Below, piece after piece: positions 35,110-42,473 of a DNA stretch of 64,000 bases. The notes under the pieces are model-generated. The model did not search any database. It saw only the letters and a list, made by a program, of their open reading frames with translations, and had not been told where the DNA came from. The stretch covers positions 22,055 through 86,054 of the forward strand of contig CAYLYZ010000006.1 in assembly GCA_964387885.1 (NCBI GenBank), given 5' to 3'. Every line of letters begins with the position of its first letter. Within the stretch, counting starts at the first letter, position 1. The position numbers and the translations under genes are program-made. The DNA is from JABGPL01 sp964387885 (GTDB lineage Bacteria; Electryoneota; AABM5-125-24; Hatepunaeales; Hatepunaeaceae).

Positions 35110-37815
35110 ATGGCAACTAAATATGTCTATAACTTTGGCGGAGACTCAGCCGAAGGTAAAGCAGAAATGAAAAACCTGCTCGGTGGTAAGGGTGCAAACC
35201 TCGCCGAGATGACCAATATTGACCTGAAAGTACCTGCCGGATTCACCATAACGACGGAAGTCTGTACATATTTTATGGAGAACAGCAGTTACCCCGAAGG
35301 TTTGAAGAATGATGTTGAGGCTTCATTACAGCGTATTGAAGAGATTATGGGTGCGAAGTTTGGTGATGTTGAAAATCCCCTTTTGTTATCAGTTCGCTCA
35401 GGTGCCCGGATTTCAATGCCGGGTATGATGGACACTGTTCTAAACCTCGGTCTGAACGACCAGACGGTGAAAGGACTTGTGGCAAGAACAGGTAATCCCC
35501 GTTTTGCATATGATTCATATCGGCGATTCGTTTCGATGTTCGCTGATGTTGTTCTTGGTGTTAAAGCCGGAGAACGTGAAGAAGATCCGTTTGAAGTAGC
35601 AATTGAAACCAAGAAGAAAGAACGTGGTGTTGAAGAAGATGTAGATTTAGGCGCAGATGACTGGAAGGAATTGGTTAGTGTCTTTAAGGGTATTGTTAAG
35701 GAACGCACGGGAAACGACTTTCCTGAAGATCCTAAAGAACAAATGTGGGCGGCTATTGGTGCAGTATTCGAATCCTGGAATGTAGAGCGTGCGATTGCTT
35801 ATCGTGCGATAAACAATATCCCGGAAACCTGGGGAACTGCCGTCAACGTTCAGTCAATGGTATTCGGCAACATGGGTGATGATTGTGCAACCGGCGTTGC
35901 ATTCACACGTAATCCTGCCAATGGCGTCAAGGAATTTTACGGTGAATATTTGATAAATGCGCAGGGTGAGGATGTCGTAGCCGGAATCAGAACACCAAGA
36001 ACCATTGTAGATATGGAAAATGACCTGCCTGAGTGTTATAACGAGTTAGTAACGAACTACCAGATTCTTGAGAAACATTACAGAGAAATGCAGGATATGG
36101 AATTCACCGTTCAAAACGGTAAGTTGTGGATGCTTCAGACCAGAACCGGAAAACGTACAGGTCTTGCTGCAATCAGGATTGCAGTTGAGATGGTTGAAGA
36201 AGGCTTGATTACAAAGCAGGAAGCACTGCTGAGAATTGAACCTGAGCAATTGAACCAGTTGCTCCGACCAATTTTTGACTTGAATGAGAAACAAAAAACA
36301 ATCGACAATGACGGACTGCTTGCAAAAGGTTTGAACGCTGGCCCCGGAGCAGCTTCCGGCAGGATAGCTTTCAGCGCTAAAGAAGCTGTTGAGCTTTCCA
36401 AAGATGGTGATGAAGTTATTTTGGTAAGGATTGAAACATCTCCCGAAGATATCAAGGGAATGGCTGCATCCTCGGGAATTCTGACCGCACGTGGTGGTAT
36501 GACTTCCCATGCGGCTCTTGTTGCCCGTCAGATGGGTAAAGTTTGCGTTGCCGGTTGTAAGGAACTTGACATCAATTACGATGCCGGTGAGATGAAAGTT
36601 GCAGGTCACAACTACATGGAAGGTGACTGGATATCCATCGATGGAACAACAGGTGAAGTTCTCGATGGCAAAATAAAAACTCTGCCCTCTGAAATTGTTC
36701 AGGTTCTCGTAGATAAAACTCTTGACCCGGATGCGTCAGAGAGTTATCATATCTATTCTAAGCTGATGGACTGGGCAGATAACGAACGTCGTCTCAAAAT
36801 TCGCACAAATGCTGATCAGCCCGATCAATGTCAGGTTGCACGGGCATTCGGAGCCGAGGGAATTGGTCTAACGCGTACCGAGCACATGTTCTTTGGTGGT
36901 GATCGGATCATGGCCGTCCGTGAAATGATCCTGTCTGATAACATTGAAGACCGGAAAAATGCGCTTGCGAAGTTATTGCCGATGCAAAGAGACGATTTTG
37001 CAGGGATCTTCCGAGCAATGGATGGACTGCCTGTAACAATTCGTACACTTGATCCACCTCTACACGAGTTCCTGCCCCACACAGATGAGGAGATCAATGC
37101 TCTGGCAACAGAAATGGGTGTTGAACCTTCAGTCCTGCATGTTAAGATTGAATCCTTACGTGAAGCCAATCCGATGTTAGGTCATCGTGGTTGTCGTCTC
37201 GGTAATGTTTATCCTGAGATTACAGAAATGCAAGCTCGGGCGATCCTTGAAGCCGCTGTCATTGTGACTAAGGAAAACATCAAAGTCCTGCCGGAAATAA
37301 TGATTCCACTGGTTGGATTCAAAGAAGAGCTCTCCCGTCAGGCTGAAGTTGTCAGACGTGTTGCGGATGAAGTTATCGCTGCCGGTGGTGTTGAGGTTAA
37401 TTACATGGTTGGTACTATGATTGAATTACCTCGTGCTGCAATAGTCGCTGACCAGATAGCTGAAGTAGCTGAATTCTTCTCATTCGGAACAAACGATCTC
37501 ACTCAGACAGCAATGGGAATTTCTCGTGATGATTCTATGGGCTTCCTCCCATATTATCTTGAGAACAAAATTATTGACAGCGAACCTTTCCAGTCAATTG
37601 ATCAGGATGGAGTTGGCAAGTTGATGGAGTGGGGTGTTGAAAGAGGCCGTACAACACGCGCCAGTCTCAAAGTTGGTATTTGTGGTGAACATGGTGGAGA
37701 ACCTCGTTCGGTTATGTTCTGTCATCATATCGGATTGGATTATGTGAGTTGTTCACCATACCGCATTCCAATTGCCAGAATTGCCGCGGCTCAAGCTGTT
37801 TTAATGGCAAAATAA
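35110..37815 (+). CDS. ppdK: pyruvate, phosphate dikinase
   Basis: A 901-residue cytosolic enzyme interconverting pyruvate, ATP and phosphate with PEP, AMP and diphosphate. The N-terminal ATP-grasp domain starts with the GGKGANLAEM block and includes SVRSGARISMPGMMDTVLNL. The swivelling domain has the phosphohistidine H467 in GGMTSHAALVARQMGK. The C-terminal PEP/pyruvate barrel contains GIGLTRTEHMF, MVGTMIELPRAA, FFSFGTNDLTQ and the active-site C858 in GICGEHGGEP. Length and motifs are normal and complete. AGAGGAAG precedes the ATG. It is a single transcript unit as far as can be seen, followed by strong hairpins. It serves gluconeogenesis or diphosphate-dependent glycolysis. Confidence 0.97.
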   Translation: MATKYVYNFGGDSAEGKAEMKNLLGGKGANLAEMTNIDLKVPAGFTITTEVCTYFMENSSYPEGLKNDVEASLQRIEEIMGAKFGDVENPLLLSVRSGARISMPGMMDTVLNLGLNDQTVKGLVARTGNPRFAYDSYRRFVSMFADVVLGVKAGEREEDPFEVAIETKKKERGVEEDVDLGADDWKELVSVFKGIVKERTGNDFPEDPKEQMWAAIGAVFESWNVERAIAYRAINNIPETWGTAVNVQSMVFGNMGDDCATGVAFTRNPANGVKEFYGEYLINAQGEDVVAGIRTPRTIVDMENDLPECYNELVTNYQILEKHYREMQDMEFTVQNGKLWMLQTRTGKRTGLAAIRIAVEMVEEGLITKQEALLRIEPEQLNQLLRPIFDLNEKQKTIDNDGLLAKGLNAGPGAASGRIAFSAKEAVELSKDGDEVILVRIETSPEDIKGMAASSGILTARGGMTSHAALVARQMGKVCVAGCKELDINYDAGEMKVAGHNYMEGDWISIDGTTGEVLDGKIKTLPSEIVQVLVDKTLDPDASESYHIYSKLMDWADNERRLKIRTNADQPDQCQVARAFGAEGIGLTRTEHMFFGGDRIMAVREMILSDNIEDRKNALAKLLPMQRDDFAGIFRAMDGLPVTIRTLDPPLHEFLPHTDEEINALATEMGVEPSVLHVKIESLREANPMLGHRGCRLGNVYPEITEMQARAILEAAVIVTKENIKVLPEIMIPLVGFKEELSRQAEVVRRVADEVIAAGGVEVNYMVGTMIELPRAAIVADQIAEVAEFFSFGTNDLTQTAMGISRDDSMGFLPYYLENKIIDSEPFQSIDQDGVGKLMEWGVERGRTTRASLKVGICGEHGGEPRSVMFCHHIGLDYVSCSPYRIPIARIAAAQAVLMAK

Positions 37816-37865
37816 TGTAGTACAAAGATTGCATTCTTTGTGCAAATTGTGCATATAGACTGCAA

Positions 37866-38075
37866 AACTATCCAACGAAGAGCAAATCGATGTTCTTCGT
37901 TGGATAGTTAACTGAAGAGTACTTAAAGTTTTTCATAAGAATCGTCTTTAATGCTGCTGATTGTTCGGAGTTCAACCGTTCATTGACAATAGTCATTGAA
38001 CGATTTACAAGTCTCTGAAGAAATTGATCGAAAGAATTGGATAATCAGGTTCATTTCGCAAATCAGGATTATCCA
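37866..38075. repeat. three consecutive hairpins between ppdK and etfB
   Basis: Hairpin 1 (37866-37909): AACTATCCAACGAAGA with its exact 16-nt complement around a 12-nt loop. Hairpin 2 (about 37977-38002): GTTCATTGAC and GTCATTGAAC with one T-T mismatch. Hairpin 3 (38037-38075): TTGGATAATC and GATTATCCAA around a 19-nt loop. None has a U-tract on the plus strand. The first likely protects or ends the ppdK mRNA, and the others lie in the etfB upstream region. Confidence 0.7.
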
Positions 38076-38131
38076 AACGTGTAATACATAAAGTTATTTA
38101 GAACATAGTTATATTCAAGAGGAGGTTCAGA

Positions 38132-38878
38132 TTGAATATTGCAGTCCTGGTAAAATTAGTGCCTGATTCTCAAGCGGTCGTAAAGATCGGTGAAGATCGA
38201 CGCTACATTTCAACTGCCGACCTGAATTTTGTGTTAAATCCATACGACGAATATGCCGTTGAAGAAGCGCTGAAGATTAAGGAAAAAGAAGGTGGTGAAG
38301 TGACAGTGTTTTCCTTTGGTGATGATAGCGCCCAAAAAGCTCTGCGTACCGCACTCGCCATGGGAGCCGGATCGGCTGTTCATGTGAAATCGGAAGGTGG
38401 TTCAGATATGCTCGGAACAGCAAAATCATTAGCCTCAGTGCTCAAAGATAGGGGATTTGACTTTGTGATTGCCGGCAAAGTTGCTATTGATGATGACTGT
38501 GGGGCTATTGGACCAATGGTAGCGGAGTTGATGGATATCCCACATGTTACGGCTGTGCATAGTCTTGAAATTGCAGACGGGAAATTGACTGCCAAGCGTG
38601 ACATCGAGGGTGGAGTTGAGGTTTTTGAATCTTCCCTGCCAGTCTTGATCACAGCTGAAAAGGGGCTCAACGATCCTCGTTATGCAACGTTGAAAGGCAT
38701 TATGATGTCAAAGAAAAAGAAGATTGAGGTTGTAGAGGCAGAATCATTCGGTTCGAAGACCGAAGTCATTAAAATGACCTATCCACCTTCACGTCCACCT
38801 GGTAGAGTTATAGGTGAGGGTGCTGAGGCTGTACCGGAATTAGTTAAACTCCTGAAAGAGGAAGCTAAAGTCCTTTAA
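38132..38878 (+). CDS. etfB: electron transfer flavoprotein beta subunit
   Basis: A 248-residue subunit that binds AMP and, with EtfA, carries electrons from acyl-CoA and other dehydrogenases. Diagnostic segments are AVLVKLVPDS, LNPYDEYAVEEALKIKEK, ADYxxx-like KVAIDDDCGAIGPMVAELMD and PVLITAEKGLNDPRYATLKG. It starts with TTG rather than ATG, supported by an AGAGGAGG ribosome binding site and by the alignment of the N-terminal strand. etfA follows after 43 bp, so the two are co-transcribed. Confidence 0.95.
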   Translation: MNIAVLVKLVPDSQAVVKIGEDRRYISTADLNFVLNPYDEYAVEEALKIKEKEGGEVTVFSFGDDSAQKALRTALAMGAGSAVHVKSEGGSDMLGTAKSLASVLKDRGFDFVIAGKVAIDDDCGAIGPMVAELMDIPHVTAVHSLEIADGKLTAKRDIEGGVEVFESSLPVLITAEKGLNDPRYATLKGIMMSKKKKIEVVEAESFGSKTEVIKMTYPPSRPPGRVIGEGAEAVPELVKLLKEEAKVL

Positions 38879-38921
38879 TAACCCGGACATTGAGTAAATC
38901 TGTAAACACTTAATCTTTGGA

Positions 38922-39887
38922 ATGAATATGAATATTTTAACTTACATAGAATCCCGCGGTGGTAAGATCAGACCGGCGGGATATGAGGCTTTGAGCCTTG
39001 GACGAGAACTTGCTGATGCCAGTGGAGGTAAATCTTTTGGACTTTTGATCGGCAATGGTGTTGAAGGTCTTGCCGATGATGTCAAGAAGTATGGATTGGA
39101 TAAACTTGTTATCATTGAACATCCGGAACTTGAGGGATATTCACCGGAAGGATACCGCGAAGCTGTTCTTGCAGCTGTTTCGGATACGGGAGCAGAGGTA
39201 GTTTTGCTTGCTGCATCTGCAATGGGACGTGACCTTGCTCCAACAATAGCTGCCAGATTAGATGCTGCTCTTCTCCCTGATTGTGTAGAAGCTGGAATTG
39301 ATGACGGCAAATTGACAGTAACCAGGTCGGTTTATGCCGGTAGGTGCATGATGGCAATATCCGCTGTTTCAATGCCGGTTGTCTTAAGCATCAGACCTAA
39401 AGCCTTTACTGTTAAGGAAACAGATGAAAATGCTGTGGAAATCAGTAAAGTCAGTCTTGACCTCGAAGGTAAAATCAGAGCAAAATTACTAAAAACAGTT
39501 GTCGAAGCATCCGGAAAACTCGATGTTGCCGAGGCGGATGTTATAGTTGCGGGTGGTCGAGGGATCAAGGAAGCTGAGAACTTTAAGCTTGTTGAAGAGC
39601 TCGCTAGTGTTCTCGGTGGTGCTGTAGGCGCGTCACGGGCAGTTGTAGATAACGACTGGAGACCTCATTCAGAGCAGATTGGACAGACCGGAAAGGTTGT
39701 GAGTCCGACTTTATATATTGCAGCCGGGATCTCAGGCGCAATACAACATATGGCTGGTATGCGCACATCAAAGGTGATTGTGGCAATAAATAAGGATCCT
39801 GAAGCCCCGATTTTCAAATCCGCTGACTATGGGATTGTTGGGGATGCTATGGAAGTTTTACCAGCATTGATTGAAGCAGTAAAATAA
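38922..39887 (+). CDS. etfA: electron transfer flavoprotein alpha subunit
   Basis: A 321-residue partner of EtfB. The FAD-binding C-terminal domain is unmistakable: GGRGIKEAENFKLVEELASV, GAVGASRAVVDNDW, QIGQTGKVVSPTLYIAAGIS, AIQHMAGM and INKDPEAPIFKSADYGIVGD. Length and motifs are normal for the heterodimeric ETF; no bifurcation partner genes are adjacent. ATG codons at 38922 and 38928 are both possible starts. Confidence 0.95.
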   Translation: MNMNILTYIESRGGKIRPAGYEALSLGRELADASGGKSFGLLIGNGVEGLADDVKKYGLDKLVIIEHPELEGYSPEGYREAVLAAVSDTGAEVVLLAASAMGRDLAPTIAARLDAALLPDCVEAGIDDGKLTVTRSVYAGRCMMAISAVSMPVVLSIRPKAFTVKETDENAVEISKVSLDLEGKIRAKLLKTVVEASGKLDVAEADVIVAGGRGIKEAENFKLVEELASVLGGAVGASRAVVDNDWRPHSEQIGQTGKVVSPTLYIAAGISGAIQHMAGMRTSKVIVAINKDPEAPIFKSADYGIVGDAMEVLPALIEAVK

Positions 39888-39921
39888 TTTCTATAAGTAA
39901 CAGAAAAGCAGGGACAATCCA

Positions 39922-40698
39922 ATGAGATGGTCTTTTGTAAATCTGAGTATTTGGGTGATTGTTTTCACCTGTGGATTACTGGTCTTCGAATGTCAGGCTG
40001 TTGATAATTTTGAACCGAATAATGATCCGGTTCAGAATTCAATTGACCGGGCAGCTCAATTTTTTGAAGAAGGTCGAATTGTAGAAGCAGAACATCTTGC
40101 TTTCAAAACCTTATCAAAACCTGAATTACTGTCAAAAGACCAAAAATTCAATCTTTATAGAATTTTAGCTTTCTGTTCGATCGCGAACGACGACGAGGAA
40201 GGGGGCGAGCGATATTTTAAGAGTGCATTAATGCAAAACCCTAACATGTCACCCGATCCCCTCCTCTGGTCACCGAAGATTCGTCGAGTTTTCGATAGGG
40301 CTAAGTCGTCTTTCAACATCATTCAGGAAGATATAAAAAAACAGCATCTATCACGGGAAGCGGATTTCTGTCGCCGTGCATCCCTGAAATCTCTGATTAT
40401 TCCTGGCTATGGTCAATTGGTGAAAGGTCAGAAAACTAAAAGTTATGCCACAGGTTTACTTTTTGCCGGTGCAGCCTCCGCGTTTTTATACGAGTTAATT
40501 TCTTATCCTGAAGCGAGGGATGCATACTTCGAAGCAACAAATTCGAGTGATGCTGAAGCAACATGGAAAGAATACAGAGATGCACAGTACTATGTAAATA
40601 TCAGCGGACTGTTGACCCTGGCGATTTACAGCTATTCCTTTTTTGATGCTTTATGGGCTCATCCATCATTGCCTGATTCGTCTTTTTCGTCACCTTAA
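39922..40698 (+). CDS. membrane protein with DUF5683-like C-terminus
   Basis: A 258-residue protein with an N-terminal signal or anchor (residues 6-28). A helical periplasmic part resembles tetratricopeptide-like repeats (AAQFFEEGRIVEAEHLAFKT). The C-terminal 90 residues start with IIPGYGQLVKGQKTKSYATG and hold two hydrophobic segments (about 172-190 and 228-245). PG-x-GQ-x-x-x-G-x-x-x-K is typical of the DUF5683 family of FCB bacteria. It starts 34 bp after etfA and may share its transcript. The role is unknown, and the DUF5683 assignment is from pattern memory only. Confidence 0.75.
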   Translation: MRWSFVNLSIWVIVFTCGLLVFECQAVDNFEPNNDPVQNSIDRAAQFFEEGRIVEAEHLAFKTLSKPELLSKDQKFNLYRILAFCSIANDDEEGGERYFKSALMQNPNMSPDPLLWSPKIRRVFDRAKSSFNIIQEDIKKQHLSREADFCRRASLKSLIIPGYGQLVKGQKTKSYATGLLFAGAASAFLYELISYPEARDAYFEATNSSDAEATWKEYRDAQYYVNISGLLTLAIYSYSFFDALWAHPSLPDSSFSSP

Positions 40699-40823
40699 CA
40701 CCCCTCCATTGTTTGCTCATTATTTGCATGAATTATTTCAGTCTGTGCAAAACGTGCGTTAATGGCAAGGTTCAAGTTTTTGATAAAACCAGCTTAATAG
40801 TTGTTTATTAGGCATATGCATGT

Positions 40824-40840
40824 TTGGCACGCAGATTGCA
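40824..40840 (+). promoter_or_regulatory. sigma-54 (RpoN) promoter
   Basis: TTGGCACG-CAGA-TTGCA is a full match to the -24/-12 consensus TGGCAC-N5-TTGCW. GG (40826-40827) and GC (40838-40839) are exactly 12 bases apart, predicting a start near 40851. The next gene (icd) is 1.6 kb away and has its own promoter, so this promoter serves the non-coding transcript. Confidence 0.8.
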
Positions 40841-40936
40841 ACTAATAGAACCAGCAACGCTTCAAAGCGCAGGTTCTATGACATACGTTCAATGTGTGAT
40901 TTCTCGGAAATAGTTTAACAACATTCGGTACTTGAC

Positions 40937-41770
40937 TTCAGGCACAGCTTCAGATTTCTTCAGCATTGGTTACTCGCACCGCAACAGCATTACATACTGC
41001 ACAAATTCAAGCATTACTTCAGTTTGATCAAACAGTACAACTTTCGGCATTGACTACAGCACGGTTTACTTCGCACTGATTCAGAACTGCTCCGGAATTA
41101 ACAACAGCACAGCATCCAGCAACCGGATTGGTTAACAACACAACAACAGATTTACTTCAAGCACTGCAAACAGCCCGACTCACAGCACTACACCTTTAAG
41201 CACAACATCAGATTTACTACAGCATTATCTCACAAGCACAGAACACAGCAAGACTTCGTACAGGTTAACAGCACTACTTACAGATCAGCATCAAGCACGA
41301 TATTCAGAACAGCTTTCAGCACGATTTACTTTGCACAGCTTCAGACAAACACCAGATTTTCTTCATGCACAGCTAACAGAACGACCCGGATTTGCCAACA
41401 CGCACAACATCAGATTTACTTCAGGCAAGGTTTTCAGCTCAGCACACAGCACGGTTTACTTAGCATAACTTCAGATCAGCTCCGGAATTTCTTACAAGCA
41501 CTGCACCAGCACTACCCAGGAGTACCAACGAGCGCAACAACAGTACAGCTTCAAGCACGGTTCCTTGCACTGCTAACTGTATTCTCTTCAGCACGGTTTA
41601 CTCGCACAGTTGACAGTTCAACAACAGACTAACTCCAAGCACAGAATCAGCATAGCTCCAGGGTGGTTTCTCACACAACAACAGCACAGCTTCAAGCACG
41701 GTTACTCGCACAGCAACTGCAGTTTACAGACTCGTTTGTACGTATGGTTGCACTGGTTACAAGCACAACG
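40937..41770 (+). repeat. degenerate short-repeat array inside the candidate ncRNA
   Basis: GCAC occurs about thirty times in roughly 830 nt. The core unit is close to CAGCACGGTTTACTTCGCAC followed by AGCTTCAG. Clear copies of the GRTTTACT word start near 41064, 41150, 41212, 41323, 41414, 41454 and 41596. A longer match, GGTTTACTT to GCTCCGGAATT, repeats at a distance of about 390 bp (41061 and 41451), so a higher-order unit may have been duplicated. Confidence 0.7.
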
Positions 41771-41987
41771 TGTTGAGGGGTTTCGCACAAATGAATGAAC
41801 GTGTGTATTAAGGTGGACGGGAGTTTCTTCTGAAATTCAGACGATTCTCAACTCCTGAACCTTATACATGTTCGCCGGTTTGGGATGTGTAACGGTATCA
41901 GGCTCTCGCTTGATTCCGACAATTATCACTAATGCAAGCCACTGAGACGGATAAATTTTATGCACCCAGACCGGCAACTCCTCTTCA

Positions 41988-42014
41988 CCCTTCAGCTACA
42001 GCTGAAGGGTTTTT
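41988..42014 (+). terminator. Rho-independent terminator of the candidate ncRNA
   Basis: CCCTTCAGC, a TACA loop, GCTGAAGGG and TTTTT form a perfect 9-bp stem with a tetraloop and a U-tract. The poly-T on the plus strand fixes the transcript direction. Confidence 0.93.
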
Positions 42015-42224
42015 GCTTAAAATAAGTTCTTTATTTCATTTTGACATATCTTTCAAATGGTGCAGCCCTAATGATCGGTGGAATTCGCACATCCTCCGAA
42101 AAGATTAACAGTACTTAGAAATAAAGGTCTCCTTGAAGCAGAGAGTGCAGAGATTCGTGTTCTGTGGTATGTAAATCATACTTAAGACGGACAGATCTCC
42201 ATCTTCTCTCTATGATACAGATTT

Positions 42225-42264
42225 ATGGCGGTGTTGAGAAAAACTCGACACCGCCATTTCTTTT
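42225..42264 (+). terminator. second Rho-independent terminator upstream of icd
   Basis: ATGGCGGTGTTGAG pairs with CTCGACACCGCCAT (14 bp, one G-T pair) around a five-A loop, followed by TTCTTTT. It ends 32 bp before the icd -35 box and insulates icd. What it terminates is unclear, either read-through from the first terminator or a small RNA in 42015-42224. Confidence 0.9.
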
Positions 42265-42295
42265 GTTCTTATCTTCACAAACAAACCGTGAATAT

Positions 42296-42324
42296 TGACA
42301 GTCAAAATCGGATGGACTATATTT
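42296..42324 (+). promoter_or_regulatory. sigma-70 promoter of icd
   Basis: TTGACA, 17 bases, then TATATT: a perfect -35 and a one-mismatch -10 at optimal spacing. The transcript would start near 42331, giving a leader of about 140 nt before the icd ATG. Confidence 0.8.
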
Positions 42325-42473
42325 TTCTAATGTTCAATTTTTAAACATAAAGAAGAACTGAAACCTAATCCAAAAACAACTCGGGTTGGTTATGACCTGT
42401 TAGAACATGGACAAGATTTCAGATCTGAAACTGCTCTTAAATAGAAATTTCAAAGTTTTTGGAGGCTACAACA

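Larger units (their letters stand above)
40851..42014 (+). ncRNA. candidate ~1.16-kb repeat-rich non-coding RNA
   Basis: Its boundaries come from the predicted sigma-54 start and a strong terminator. It begins in a stem-loop (arms GAACC/GGTTC within 40845-40879, with a second inner CGCT/AGCG stem). The body is G-poor and C/A-rich; in 41101-41160 I count 17 C and 8 G. AGCAC, CAGCTTCA and GRTTTACTT words recur about every 25-30 nt. The last 220 nt are less repetitive and include a GGAGTT/AACTCC stem enclosing TCTGA/TCAGA. Long open stretches exist but lack starts, and the repeats fall in all three frames, so coding is unlikely. It matches no RNA class I know (not tmRNA, RNase P, 6S, SRP RNA, OLE, ROOL or GOLLD by the motifs I can recall). 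Confidence 0.6.
40699..42473. other. 1.77-kb region without genes
   Basis: There is no credible coding sequence on either strand. In order it holds a sigma-54 promoter (40824-40840), a 5' stem-loop, a G-poor degenerate repeat array (about 40937-41770), a less repetitive 3' part, a terminator (41988-42014), a 210-bp spacer, a second terminator (42225-42264) and the icd promoter (42296-42324). Confidence 0.8.

Noticed and set aside
36046..36609. A 187-codon antisense frame within ppdK, and similar antisense frames in the CapA-type gene (24357-25046)
   Set aside because: They are shadows of highly expressed genes with normal codon structure on the plus strand; no promoter, ribosome binding site or protein-like composition.
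41107..41469. An open frame of over 100 codons inside the repeat region of the candidate ncRNA
   Set aside because: It has no start codon or ribosome binding site, the translation is Ser/Thr/His/Asn-rich low complexity, and the same DNA words (AGCACGGTTTACT) appear in other frames at 41590 and 41696, so selection is not on protein.
42055..42078. Similarity of AAATGGTGCAGCCCTAATG to 14407-14431 (AAATGGTGGCAGCCCTATGG)
   Set aside because: Only about 20 bases match, once each, with no shared context; it may be chance.
40699..42264. tmRNA, RNase P RNA, 6S RNA, SRP RNA or tRNA in the gene-free region
   Set aside because: None of the conserved elements I could check by eye (tRNA-like ends with CCA, GAGGAAAGTCC, GGAAGGAAGCAGC-type loops) is present.
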